NCBI GenBank assembly: GCA_029641185.1
Contig: JAPWGK010000001.1
Span: forward strand, 3,732,501 to 3,796,500
DNA: 64,000 nucleotides
Reading direction: 5' to 3'
DNA from: Pseudofabraea citricarpa
Lineage: Eukaryota > Ascomycota > Leotiomycetes > Helotiales > Dermateaceae
In this document: positions 11,822 to 22,570 of the stretch, piece by piece
How positions within the stretch are numbered: the stretch's first letter is position 1
Layout of the letters: each line of letters begins with the position of its first letter
Program-made: the position numbers and the translations under genes
Notes under the pieces: model-generated
What the model saw: only the letters and a program-made list of their open reading frames with translations
Database searches by the model: none
Told to the model about the DNA's origin: nothing

Positions 11822-12007
11822 CTATATATCCTCCATGACGAAAATCTCAGGCTCGGGTGATGGAGACGGTGGAGGCGGGGTGCATTCTCTTTCCCCACCA
11901 CGAATATGTACGGAACTTTGGTTTGGTGGTTGAGCGGGGCTCGTTTGATATTCAACTGCTTCTTTGAGAGACTTTGCGACTGGCGTATAAGATGAGGTAG
12001 GCGCCAT
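11822..12007 (-). CDS. Possible small protein, 61 aa, unknown
   Basis: A single open frame starts at an ATG at 12007 (MAPTSSYTPVAKSLKEAVEY) and ends at 11822. It is proline-rich (a PPPPSPSPEPE segment) with an acidic end. No signal peptide or membrane segment is visible. A good TATA-type sequence, GTATAAATAC on this strand, lies about 75-80 bp upstream (near 12080-12088), a sensible promoter position. I do not recognise homologs. It could equally be a chance frame, because the DNA around it is not otherwise coding. Transcript evidence would decide. Confidence 0.35.
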   Translation of the reverse strand: MAPTSSYTPVAKSLKEAVEYQTSPAQPPNQSSVHIRGGERECTPPPPSPSPEPEIFVMEDI

Positions 12008-12079
12008 TGTGGGCGATTGCCGTTGGAGTTTTGTATGTGGTCCGGCGAGAGAAAGTGGAAAGAAAGGAGGGCGAATAGG

Positions 12080-12089
12080 TATTTATACT
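12080..12089 (-). promoter_or_regulatory. TATA box candidate for the 61-aa frame
   Basis: On the minus strand the sequence reads GTATAAATAC, the best TATA match in this stretch, 73-82 bp before the start codon at 12007. It is the main support that the small frame is a gene. Confidence 0.4.
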
Positions 12090-13415
12090 TTTCGAGAGGA
12101 GGGAAAGGTGCGTGAATGGGAGATCTGAATTGACGATAGTAAGTCAGAGCAATGATTCAAAACTTGGGTAGCATACTGTATTAATGAGTTTGCATATTCA
12201 TGCAAATGTGAATGTCATCATCAGTCAGCCTTTTGAAAAGAAGAGATGAATGGATGGATGGATGATTTGCTCGCTTAATTCATAATATAGCCTCCACTGG
12301 TAGCGTCATTACCAGCCTACTTAAGACTCATTCATACTTAGATAACGGTATTATTAAATTTCCATTATTCCAGTTTTTCTTGAACAATAAAACGGTATAA
12401 TTATCAGAGGCAAGGTAGTGTGTATGATTTGCTAGGAAGGCGCTGTCTCAACTATAATTCATAAAGAGATTGACCATAAGAAAGACTCGGCTTCCCGAGA
12501 TGAGATACAACGCGCTATTTTTGAAAGTTACACTTTATTAAGAAAAGAAAATTCTACGGTGTGTTATTCTGAAGATCATTTTCATCTGATATGGATCTGA
12601 AGAGTTTAATAATCCGCATTCAAATTGTAGAAATTGCAAAATTGGTTTCCTTTGACCCATTTTCATTTTCGCCTTCCTCTGTATGAGATAAAGTAATTCG
12701 TAACCTTAAGATGATAATCATAGATCGCAAACTAATTATTACTAGCCTTAGCTAGCTTTCCTCTTCATATTGTTGAATATAACTACCTCTATGTGCATCC
12801 CATCCTCGCAGATTCACATTTTTAATCACCATTTGATTGCTACATCCAGTGAGCTACATCTATTTCCTCCAACTAACCCTATTCTTATTTCCTCTTCACC
12901 TTGGTAGTTCTGTCAGAAAATCTTACAATTCCCAAACAATCCCTTAGACACCATCCAACCAACGAAAAAGCAACTTAGCTCAACCCCCCCATTTAAGATT
13001 TGGAACTAGTAAACTTAACTCTCTTGAATAGTCATCATCTTTATCAAGACAACAAAACATGTTAGCGATCTAGGATTGTTTCGATGTATTGGGAGGGGTA
13101 GGGTGTGCTTTTGCAACGAAGGTAGAGATGTTTGTGAATTACTGATTTCGGACTTCACGGATTACTTGGCTATCTAAAGGAATTTCTTGTGACAAGTTTT
13201 TTCAGGATTTAAATGAAATTTAGTACTTGATAGCAAATCTTACAGTCCATAGGTAGGAAGAAAACCCCTCGAGCAATTGCATTGCCTGCTAACCGTACAC
13301 ATCTCATCCATAACAACCCCCAAATCCGAACGCCATTTCAAAGCCGTTACATTTTATCTCGTCTTTTGCAATTCTTCCCCATTTCTCGACATCCGTTCCC
13401 TTCCGCTCCTCTCAT
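12090..13415. other. AT-rich intergenic region
   Basis: About 1.3 kb of AT-rich DNA with no coding frame, RNA gene or repeat that I can support. The right end, just before 13416, is likely the 3' untranslated region of the promethin-domain gene. Confidence 0.5.
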
Positions 13416-13983
13416 CTAAACACCATTCGTGCTATCAACCTCAGCCTTAACATCTCCATACCCCTCTCCCGTCTTCCTGACAACTACCGTCTTCCCACTC
13501 GGCATATCGACCTCGGCAACTCCCTTAACGCTAAGGGGTAGAGCCGTATACACCCACCGGGCAAGCAAATAGCTGCTCGCAGCCCATATCCAGATCAGAA
13601 CGCCGAGACTGACGGTGATGAAAAGCGTCGGCGTGAGGACGAGCAAAGCGACACCAATCCAGAAGAGCGAAAAGAGCGTGGCGCTGATGAAGGAGAGAAT
13701 GATGGTGCCCGAGATGAAGGAGAGAAAGATAAGGACGGGCGTGAAGGAAATCAGGAGTTGGATGAGGAGGAATGACTGTGTAAGAGTTAGCTTTAGGATT
13801 GTTTTGCATGAGAGAAGAAGGAGTTGTAGGCCAGGAGAGACGCACGAATAACAGTGGTTGAGAGTGCGCGAAGGACGTAATGGAGTTGTAGAATTGCTGG
13901 CGTGTATCCGGGCTCACCACTCCATCGAGGATTCCTTGAGCTCGCGCGACCAATCCCGATGCTCTTTGCCTCGTAGCTCCCAT
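13416..13983 (-). CDS. Promethin-domain membrane protein (LDAF1/Ldo16-like)
   Basis: Two exons, 13983-13846 and 13775-13416, joined across a 70-nt intron (GTGCGT ... GCTAAC ... CACAG), 165 aa. After an amphipathic N-terminus (about 1-45, with the SQPLLF motif at the end), residues 47-125 form three to four closely packed hydrophobic segments (FLLIQLLISFTPVLIFLSF and following). A short polar tail comes after a WVY motif. This compact hydrophobic hairpin after a QP motif matches the promethin family (human LDAF1/TMEM159, yeast Ldo16/Ldo45). That family works with seipin at ER-lipid droplet contact sites and helps droplet formation. Length agrees with the family. The call rests on topology and motif spacing, not an alignment, so another small ER membrane protein remains possible. 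Confidence 0.7.
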
Positions 13984-14653
13984 CTTTGCGGGCTTCTCAA
14001 TTGCTGGTAATGCGGGGCTTGGAGGTTGAGAAGTTAGTGTGTAGGTAAGAGTAGAGGAGGGAGGGGACGAGGCAGTTAAGAATGAGGTGGCATGGTTGTG
14101 TTCTGGGCTGTGTCACCCCTTGATATCAGGATCTCGTCCTTATTCGCATGACGCGGGGTGGCTTGAAGCTTGGGAGCTGAGCTTCAAGCTCAATGGACCA
14201 TGGTCACGTGGGACGGGTGACAAACAACATATATCCTGATTTTGTGACGAGTTGCTGCTTCTCTTTCACATGTCATCCAATCACGCAGAAACACCAGACG
14301 GCATATGGCTTAATTCGAATCAGCTATGTTTGAAAACAAACAATTCTTGATTTGGAGGGGTAGTTCTCTCCACAACCTATCCAATTACTAGCTATTGACT
14401 TCTCTTGGCTGCAGGTCTCCAAGGGCTCCAAGCTATTTCTGCTACGTTTATCGTGTCTACAGGTATCAGTTATCATGGAGCAATTTGAAGACGGGATGGC
14501 GTTTATTCTGTTGTTATCGACACATCTTATAATCGCCAAAGGATAAGTAGTAATATGGAGCTTTTGGTGTATGTCAAAACCTGCTAAGCCAAAAGAATGT
14601 ATCTATATTATGTTGACTGAAGATTAATATCCAAAAGATCTACGAATCAGAAT
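13984..14653. other. Intergenic, promethin promoter and transporter 3' end
   Basis: About 670 bp between the promethin-gene start and the transporter stop, both genes on the minus strand. No RNA gene or repeat is evident. Confidence 0.45.
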
Positions 14654-16414
14654 CTATTTCAGTTCTGCATGTTCGACTTCTTCCCGATTCAGAGCCGTCT
14701 TCTTTGTCGCTAATACAGTATCTGGCGCAGCAACATGAGCATTCTCGCCATCAAACAAGACAGCAATTTCCTCCAGGGTCGGCCCTCTGGTCTCGACAAA
14801 ATAGAAATATATCACCAGGCACTCGATAACCAGAACTGCGATATACACAAAGTAATACTTCCACGCCAGGCTCTCAAGACCTACCGGGTTCACATATTGA
14901 TTGAAGACGCCGCTCAAACTGGTGAAGACGAAGCAGAGCGTCAGACCCTTGGCGCGGATCTGATAGGGCAGGATCTCGACTGTGTAGGAAACAGTCAATC
15001 CGGGCCATGCGAGACCTGCTGCTCCATAGAAGATGAAGATCATGGCCAGTACAGCGGAGCCGAATGAGGAAGAGCCGGTCTTGGCGTACATGGCTGAACA
15101 TGCTGTCCAGATGCTAAAGGATACCAGCATGCCTATACCAGCGGTAAGGAACAGAGTACGTCTACCGATGCGATCTACCGCGAACGAGAAAGCGAAGGAG
15201 ACGAGGAAAGCCCAGATGGTAAGACCTCCATTGACAAGAGATTGCGTCTTGGAACTAAAGTGATTGTTAGTTTCTTGATTCAAGTGTGATGAGAGCTATG
15301 ATCGTTATTTCATGGCAACAGAAAAACATACTTGGTGATCCCGATCGTCTTCAGAATTGACGATAGGTAGTAAGAGACCAGGCCGTTGCCAGAGCATTGA
15401 GAGAAGATAGCCGTCAAGATGATCAGGATACAGCGTTTTCTATTTCCTGGTGTACGAACAAGCTCGTACCAGCCACTGTTGGCAGCATACTCACGTTCCA
15501 GGTGCAACGTCTCACGGATCTCACCGTACTCCCATTGTGCGAAAGCGTCATTGGGGTCGTTGTTGCCGTGGTATCGCATGATGATGGCCTTTGCTTCTTC
15601 GTCACGCCCTTTACTGATCAACCAACGTGGTGATTCGGGGACGAAGTAGAGACAGAGGAGTTGGATTCCAGGCATGAGACATTGTAAAGCGGTCGGTAAA
15701 CGCCATTGAACATCCCCTACCAAGTGTACAATGGTACCATAGGCAGTCCATGCAGCTATGATGGCACCCTACGACCAGATTTAGCTGTTGTCTAAAATTT
15801 CTCCGGACGGAAAGAGACTTACAAGATACCAGAGTGTGTTGTACATTGTTGTCGCCTTTCCACGATGCTTTGGATGAGCAACCTCAGTGATAAGCAGTGG
15901 GCAAGTAGCATTCGAGATGTTGGACCCGAAACCAACAAAGAACCGACCTGCTAGAAACATTGGACCAGGGTTATGAGCCTTGGGGAAAGCCTGAATCAGC
16001 GCTCCCATGATGATGAAGAGGCAACCGACAGCAGTTCCCTTTTTTCGTCCCAGGATATCGGCAACGTACGGAGCGAAAGGCAGTACAGCTAGTCCACCAA
16101 ATCCTGGCATCGCTCCATATATCCCTAACAACGATCCAGTGGGATGTTTGAAGACTATGACTTTGGTTAGCACCTCGAATTAAATTGTGGATAGGGGATT
16201 GAAAAGTACATTCTTGCCATGTATCCATAGTCTGCAACCCGTTTAGTAGAGAGCCATCATAACCCAGTGTTGTCGAGCCAAGGAACAGGAATGGCATCAT
16301 AAAGTACAATTGCCTTAAATATGGCTGCTTCCACCATGGCAAATCTGACTCCATATTCCTTGCATCTCCAATTTCAGTCTCGATCTTTGCGCTGTCAAAT
16401 TTCTCAGTCGACAT
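14654..16414 (-). CDS. MFS sugar transporter (hexose/lactose permease-like)
   Basis: Four exons: 16414-16210, 16154-15823, 15768-15332 and 15254-14654; introns of 54-77 nt; 524 aa. The start ATG at 16412-16414 gives MSTEKFDSAK. The protein has twelve predicted membrane spans. It has the sugar-porter signatures GRKKG after TM2, the RFFVGFG loop, PESPRWL before the central loop, and the RIGRR repeat in the second half. The conserved N-terminal LNGLQTMDTWQ and late VETRG-PTLEE motifs are typical of fungal hexose and lactose permease-like carriers in the plasma membrane. It is transcribed away from a Zn2Cys6 regulator and lies next to a beta-galactosidase-type gene. Import of a galactoside or its hydrolysis product is therefore plausible but not shown. 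Family secure, substrate inferred. Confidence 0.93.
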
Positions 16415-17461
16415 GATGAACGATAAACAGAGAGTCCAGGAAAGCAACAAATCAGTGGCCTTCGGATGCCTTATGCTTATGAAAAGTCGAAGTCGATGAT
16501 CGGTTGAGCAAATTCAGATTCCTGGTTGCAATACAGTTCTTCTTATACACCCTCAATATCAGATCATGGTCAAGTATGAACAAGTATGAAGCAACCAATC
16601 AATTCGAAAAATCTAGACTGTGGAGGGTACTGGATTGTGGGGCGATATGTGCTACGAATCTGTGGAGAGAGAAAACGTGGAGTTTTGTCACCATGTGGGC
16701 AAAGCGCATATGTTACCTTAACATGAGCTGAACCCATATCCGAGCTTTATCCCTTCGTTCCCGTCCCTTCACAGGAAACCCAAGCGATGAGGCTATTCCC
16801 ATGGCGAGAAGCGGGCCTTGGAGCGGGGTTGAACCCAAGTAACTGAGTCAAGTGATTCGTGGGGTGGCGCCAAGTTTCCTGGAGAAGAGGGAAAATCCTC
16901 GGACGCGTTGCCATCATGACAAGTCGCAGAGATTTTAATCTAATCTGGGACGAATGGGATTGAGTTCATGATTGAGGAGAAAGCAAAAGCCATCCGAGGT
17001 TTAAGCCGTCTTCTCAGGGGTAGGAGGTCGACTTATCGCTTAATGGTCCTCATTTGTCGTTAGCGAGATCCCCAGACTTCTGAGCAGAGATCATGTGTTC
17101 TGAAGGCGGAGCATCTCCACACCCCACTGCATACTTCGAAAACAACCGACGGACGGGCCGAGAAATAGCAGTCTAATGACAAGAACAGAGCGGTTGAGGG
17201 AGAAGGCATGAGAGCAATCAATCTAACTGGAGCGCTTGTAGGTGTCTGGCCCATTGAGATCTCCCCGCATTGAAAAGGATTGCCGATGCGGAGACTAGAA
17301 ACTGGAGAGAGGCAAAATGGGCTTACTTACCCATGACCCCATCTTTCCGACGATTATCCCCAATATCTAAAGCCCGCAGCCGCCCCTGCATCCGAGTATT
17401 TTCCTTCCTCTTGCATCTCATCCGCCGCCATACCATACCCAGGAACAGTCGAAGGCGAGAA
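16415..17461. promoter_or_regulatory. Divergent promoter of sugar transporter and Zn2Cys6 regulator
   Basis: About 1.05 kb lies between the two start codons. It contains CCTCGGA at 16897-16903, the 15-mer site at 16993-17007 in reverse, and a GCGGGG match to the CreA carbon-repressor consensus near 16828. The arrangement suggests one control region serving transporter and regulator. Confidence 0.5.
16993..17007 (-). promoter_or_regulatory. Shared 15-bp site (GGCTTAAACCTCGGA)
   Basis: Read on the minus strand, this is GGCTTAAACCTCGGA. The identical 15-mer occurs on the plus strand at 22237-22251, in the promoter of the glycosidase gene. Its CGG triplet is a typical half-site for Zn2Cys6 proteins. 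It is a candidate operator of the regulator encoded between the two promoters. Confidence 0.55.
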
Positions 17462-19362
17462 ATGAGTGACGCATCACCCGAATCGGTTACTAGTTCGAAT
17501 GCCACCTTTGGTGGACCATCAAGAGACAAGGGAAACGACAAGGAGATCCGAAGACGGTCCCGTAATGCTTGTGATGCGTGTCGAGCGCGGAAGATCAAGG
17601 TACCTTGTTCCATTCTGGAATGCATTCGACATCACCTGATATATATCTTTCTCTCTTTATGATTCAAGACTAATACTACTCTACAGTGTGTGGACAGTGG
17701 AGCCTCGCATTGTGTAGCCTGTACAGCATTGAACATCCAATGTACGTACAATCGACCGAAGAAGCGACGAGGACCACCAAATTTGTAAGTCCCATCCCTC
17801 TTGCTACTCGGTACTCTAACATTCTCCAGATACGTTCAAGCACAAGTGCAAGGACAGTTACATGGCGAGAATAGTCCTTCAAGCAGTACCTGGATCACAG
17901 CCTCGCCAGCACAAGATAACCAGCCCTTCCATCTCTCCGACCTCGGCCCGCCATGTGTGATCGAAAACATCATCAACGACTGGTTCGAGCTCATCTACTC
18001 AGTATGTCCCATGCTTCACCACGGCATCTTCATAGCACGACTTGCTCGTGGTGACGCCGACACGGATTTGGAATTTGCCAGTGTCGTTGTCGCAGTGTGT
18101 GCAGCAACCATAGCGAGCCTGAGACAGAATAGCCATTATGGCGATATCACGGTCTTAAAGTGTCTCGATGCGATTGAGCGCATTGAAGTGGGTCTTGGAG
18201 GGACGAGAAGAATGTTCTCCCTGGAATGGTGCCAGATGAAATATAACCTCTCGGTTGCCGTGCTTACGGAGAGGGGAGTTGACGATGAGTTGGCGTTTCG
18301 CTTCATGTCCGAATCGGTAATGGGTGTCAAGTATTTGATATACCATCGCTTGGGAGATCTGTCGTATACAGACCAGCAGTTGCTGAAGAGGTTGTATTGG
18401 TTAGTTTTTGCCGGGCAGTGGTATGTTTTTTTTTCTTTTGCTTTCTTCTTCTTCTCCTATCCTCTTTTCTCCTCTTCTCCTCTCCTCCTCTCCTCCTCTC
18501 TTTTCTTTTCTCCTGTCTGAATATTTCAATCTCAGAGAGAAGCGGAGTAAATACTGACGACTAGACAAAAAGTACCATCGATCTCCACAGCCGACCATCA
18601 ATAGGTCTCCTCTCGCCACAAGACAACATCGAATCCCTATACCCACTGTCCCTCTCAGACCAAGATCTCGATCCCACATTCACATTCACATCCCTAACTC
18701 CATCTAGCTACACATCCACACCTCCCTGGCACGGCCACAACCGATCCTACATCCCGGGGCTAAACCAACTGTCGAAACTGTTTTTGATCTGGCACAGCAG
18801 CCAACAAAGGCCCTTCACCAGCGCCACCAGCAGCAGCATCAGCAATCAGCTAACGCACCTACAAGCGCACAGCCAGCAGATCCAACGCGCATTAGACTAC
18901 CTGCCACCAGAACTTCAGTGGCGCGGCGGGCTCTCGCAGCCACCGAGCGCCAACTTCGGAACCCAGGTGCAGACGGCCAACCTGTACATCACGCAGCTGC
19001 ACATCCGGTCCAACCTGCTGGAGCAGATGAACCAGCTCTCCAAGAAGCAATCCGACACAGATGCGGCCACGCCGTTGGCTATCGTCCACGAACGGCAAAG
19101 CATCGTCGACGACATGCTCGAGATCCTCTACCACATGCCCGATGAGACGCTGCGCGCTAATGGGCACAGCCTGATCCCGAAGATCCGCGACGTGGGCGGT
19201 GCGCTGCTTGACGAGGTCCGCACTGGTGACCGACCGGTTCGGAATACGGGCGATAATGAAGGGGGTGGGAGTGCGGCGAATTGTAGAGCGGCTGTTAATC
19301 TGGAGAGGCTGCTCGTTAAATTGCAGGCGTTGGATGTACATTCTAGGAGGGTTTGTTTGTGA
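17462..19362 (+). CDS. Zn(II)2Cys6 transcription factor of the sugar-use neighbourhood
   Basis: Four exons: 17462-17599, 17687-17784, 17830-18420 and 18573-19362; 538 aa. The binuclear cluster is formed across exons 1-2 with Cys37, 40, 47, 55, 58 and 65 (C-X2-C-X6-C-X7-C-X2-C-X6-C), followed by the basic linker NRPKKRRGPPN. The middle region (VIENIINDWFELIYSVCPML, then the CTIDLHSRPSIGL block) is the fungal-specific transcription factor domain. The third intron (152 nt) is unusually long and C/T-rich. Its acceptor at AAAAAG is chosen because the nearer TAG acceptor would create an immediate stop. The protein acts in the nucleus and probably controls the divergent transporter and the glycosidase, whose promoters share a 15-mer. 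That target assignment is inferred from position. Confidence 0.92.
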
Positions 19363-20163
19363 GTGGTAGTTTATGTGTATGTATTCAAGAGGGTAAGGAA
19401 TAGGGAAAGTTAACAAGTACCTAGGTACCTATAACCAGGTAGTGTAGGTAAGTAGATACTCAAGTCGAAGAAACAGGAAAAAGACAATTGGTTGCTAATC
19501 CGCCACTGCAGAGATAATGCAAATCGTGGACCTATTTCTTCAATTCCAAAAGCCTGGCCCCCCTCCCCTTCTACAAAGAAAAAAAAAGGAGAAGACAAGT
19601 AAATATATCATCGAGTCGAGAGATGAAGTCCTTCTCTAAAAAAGATTGAAGAAAAAATTCGATGTTGTGATAATAATACAGTTAATACTAATACGTATAT
19701 ACAGTGAGGTTACATACTTTCACCTCTCCCCTTATCCATTCCGCTCATCAGTATAACAATACTCGTTGGGTTTACATTTATCTTCTCTTTTCCTCCGTTT
19801 AACTTCTCCTATACGAACAGGATAAACCAAACCCTCTCTTTCTCTGTTAATAAGGAAACTTGGTCCATTTCCCAAGAGTCAAGAAGAAGACAGACATATA
19901 GACAGGTAGAAAAGGAAAGAAAAAGGAGAAAATAAAGAGCGCACCTTCTACAAATCAATATTTATAGGTTTTGGTAGGACTTTATTTCTTTTCTTTGATT
20001 CTTTTATATACGTATCTGCGTGACATCTGCTTTGTATCTAAGCCTATCTATAGGAGAAACGATAATTCCTAACAAGAAGAATTCATACACACGCTTACCT
20101 ACCTTACCTTCCGTCGCCCTCTCTATTCTGTCAACCCACCCCATCCACATCAATATGCCCACA
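19363..20163. other. Intergenic between convergent regulator and glycosidase genes
   Basis: The regulator and the glycosidase converge here. The 800 bp is AT-rich with many TACGTATATA and TTTTCT stretches and must contain both 3' untranslated regions. No gene seen. Confidence 0.5.
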
Positions 20164-21915
20164 CTAAAAGTCTGCTTCCTCCTCCACAACGCTATATGCC
20201 GTGCACTCAGCAACCATAGTACGACTCGGGATGGTGACAGCGATAGGGAAACTGCCATAGTCCGGCTCCTCGTTAGGCATGATATAGAAGGCACCACTTC
20301 GCGTCTCGTCACCGTTCATGACCCGGCCCGTAGTGAGTTCACCATTGTCGCCCACAATCTTCTCTTCCGAATACAGGATGCCTGTGAAGGTGGCGCGCGG
20401 GTCCGCACTGCGGAACGTGACCTGGAAGCCCCAGCCGATGAGCAGGAACTTGCCCGAGCCTTGATGGATCACCATGCCGGCGCCAGCACCTGGCTTCCCA
20501 AAGACGAAAGATCGGTCGATGGTGAGCTCGAAGGAGCCGAACGTTCGGACCCAGCTCTCCTGGGAGGTCGGCGTCACTTCGTCCATCTCGTCGAAGAAGA
20601 ATCCCATGATATCCTCGGGCCGGTTGGCCTGTGCCTCGAGAATATGGCGGCGCATCGAGTTCAGCAGGCCGTAGTGGCGTGTGACGGGGCTCTTGCTCGC
20701 TTCGAGTGAGTCGATGCCGAAGGGAGAGCAGCCGAGAGCCAGGTATGTCCCGTAGGCGAGCCATGTTCTGCGAACGCCTTTCTCGTCGCGGCGCTGCTCG
20801 GGGATAAACAGCGGTTGGTTCTGGTGCCGGTACTGCTTACAGACCGTCTCATAGTCATGGAAATACAGGTCCGGCGCGATGAAATCTAGTGCGGGCGTGT
20901 GGTACTTCCATACATCAAGCGTATGGGGACAGGGACCGCCGGAGGGGTAGATACCGGCTTTGTGCCCCCCGCCCACAACGACCGGGAGGCCTTGCAGGTC
21001 GAGAATACTCGGATCGTCGAAGTTGAGCCATACGTTCGTGTAGAGCGGGATAGGGTATTCTTTCTTTCCTGCTGCTGCCACGTGCCCGACGTAGCGTGAG
21101 AAGGCATCGGCCATGAACATCTCTTCGGCATCAATGCGGTCGACAAATGCTTGCTCCCACGTCGCCTCACCTGCCGTCAGGGCCTTCAAATCCGGGAAGC
21201 GTTTTTGGAAATAGGGACTCGAGGATTCGAATTGTGTTTGCAGGTGCTGCATGACGTCTTTGGGGACGGGGCCCTTGAATGCCTCCTCTGCGATCTTGCT
21301 TCGATCCCGTGAATCTCCTAGGAGACCGGTTTCGTTCTCGACTTGGATCATGACTACGGTGCCGTGCTGACTGTCAAAGTCTCGGAGGTGTGCGAGCAAT
21401 CTTCCGAAGGCTTTGGCATCTGCTTGCCATGCGCGCTCGTTGAAGGGGCTCACAAGCTCCAATGTCTTGGTCACATCTCCGGCTTCCTTGATGTGCACGC
21501 GCGGGAATCTCTTGACGTCTCTCTTGACCCATCCCGGCGCATACGTGCTCAGCGCGTTCTTGAAACTTCCGAACCAGAGAAGCACCAGCTTCATTTGGTG
21601 TTCTCGCGCTCCCAGGATGACTTTGTCTAACTCGGAGAAATCGAATTTGTCTTCGACCGGCTCAATCATCTCCCACGATACTGAGCCGAGCAGCGTGTTG
21701 ATGTTGGCTGCGCGCATGTTGGGCCATACTTCGGCCATAAAGGCTGCTGAGCTTAGGGATGAGTTGTGCAGCTCCCCCGGGAGCATGAGGAATGGTTCGC
21801 CATTGACGATTAATTGTGATGAGGTCTTGGTCTTGCGGAGATGTGGATGTGATGGGGCTGTAGTGGTAGTCGTATGCGAAGGCAATACTGAAGAGAGCAG
21901 ACCTGCGTCTCCCAT
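20164..21915 (-). CDS. GH35-like/DUF5597 glycoside hydrolase (beta-galactosidase type), intracellular
   Basis: One uninterrupted frame of 583 aa with ATG at 21913-21915. After a short Thr/Pro-rich leader, the catalytic barrel starts with LIVNGEPFLMLPGELHNSS (34-53). The pattern is that of GH35/GH42-like clan A enzymes: NTLLGSVSWEMIEP (73-86), then MIQVENETG with candidate acid/base Glu195, and FIPEQRRD with candidate nucleophile Glu373. A C-terminal beta-rich region to about 583 matches the DUF5597 extension of GanA-like beta-galactosidases. No signal peptide is seen, so the substrate is probably taken up first, in line with the transporter two genes away. The exact glycoside cannot be told from sequence. 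The promoter carries the 15-mer also present at the transporter/regulator promoter. Confidence 0.88.
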   Translation of the reverse strand: MGDAGLLSSVLPSHTTTTTAPSHPHLRKTKTSSQLIVNGEPFLMLPGELHNSSLSSAAFMAEVWPNMRAANINTLLGSVSWEMIEPVEDKFDFSELDKVILGAREHQMKLVLLWFGSFKNALSTYAPGWVKRDVKRFPRVHIKEAGDVTKTLELVSPFNERAWQADAKAFGRLLAHLRDFDSQHGTVVMIQVENETGLLGDSRDRSKIAEEAFKGPVPKDVMQHLQTQFESSSPYFQKRFPDLKALTAGEATWEQAFVDRIDAEEMFMADAFSRYVGHVAAAGKKEYPIPLYTNVWLNFDDPSILDLQGLPVVVGGGHKAGIYPSGGPCPHTLDVWKYHTPALDFIAPDLYFHDYETVCKQYRHQNQPLFIPEQRRDEKGVRRTWLAYGTYLALGCSPFGIDSLEASKSPVTRHYGLLNSMRRHILEAQANRPEDIMGFFFDEMDEVTPTSQESWVRTFGSFELTIDRSFVFGKPGAGAGMVIHQGSGKFLLIGWGFQVTFRSADPRATFTGILYSEEKIVGDNGELTTGRVMNGDETRSGAFYIMPNEEPDYGSFPIAVTIPSRTMVAECTAYSVVEEEADF

Positions 21916-22236
21916 CTTGCTATAGGTGTAGATAATCTGATTCGGGTTTGAAATATGATCCGGGTTTGATGCGTTCTTTTCCTATGTTGTGAAGTAAATG
22001 AACGAGAAGAGACAGAGAAGGGAGTTGAAATTGTATGACTTACGAGCACTCAAGCTGGAGAGGTATGCTTTTATTGCACATAGAGGCATCCACCTCAGCC
22101 CGCTATATTGCTTAAGCTCCTTCATCTTTCCCCTCCATGAAGCTCCAAAAGTCCTCCAGAACGTGGGGTTCACGCCAAATCCTCGGATCTCCGCCCCGCC
22201 ATGGGCAAGAGAAGACGACGAAGGGGAAGCTCGCGT

Positions 22237-22251
22237 GGCTTAAACCTCGGA
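22237..22251 (+). promoter_or_regulatory. Shared 15-bp site (GGCTTAAACCTCGGA), glycosidase promoter
   Basis: Second copy of the 15-mer, about 320 bp upstream of the glycosidase ATG. A further AATCCTCGGA lies at 22178-22187, matching AATCCTCGGA near 16894-16903. The two control regions therefore share two different motifs with the same CCTCGGA core. Confidence 0.55.
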
Positions 22252-22570
22252 AAAGTGAGCGAGTCACCCAGCACGGCTTGTCCAGCAGCCCATGAATCAT
22301 GGGTTTGCGAGTCTGCTACTTAAATACCGGTACAGGACGTGATGACTGACGGAGGCTTTCCGTAACGGGCTGACGGCTGTCCTTAGGCTGGCCTTTCCTC
22401 GCGAACGGCCACATCCGAAGCCCGTTTTCTGTGTGATCTTTTTGTTTTATGCGCGTCAATCCGTCGCTCAGGGCTGAGAAGATCCGAAGTCATCACGCAG
22501 CTCCCCCAAATGCGGTCTCGGGTCGTTCATGCTGAGCAGCACATACGGAGTACGACCAACGACACACCAT

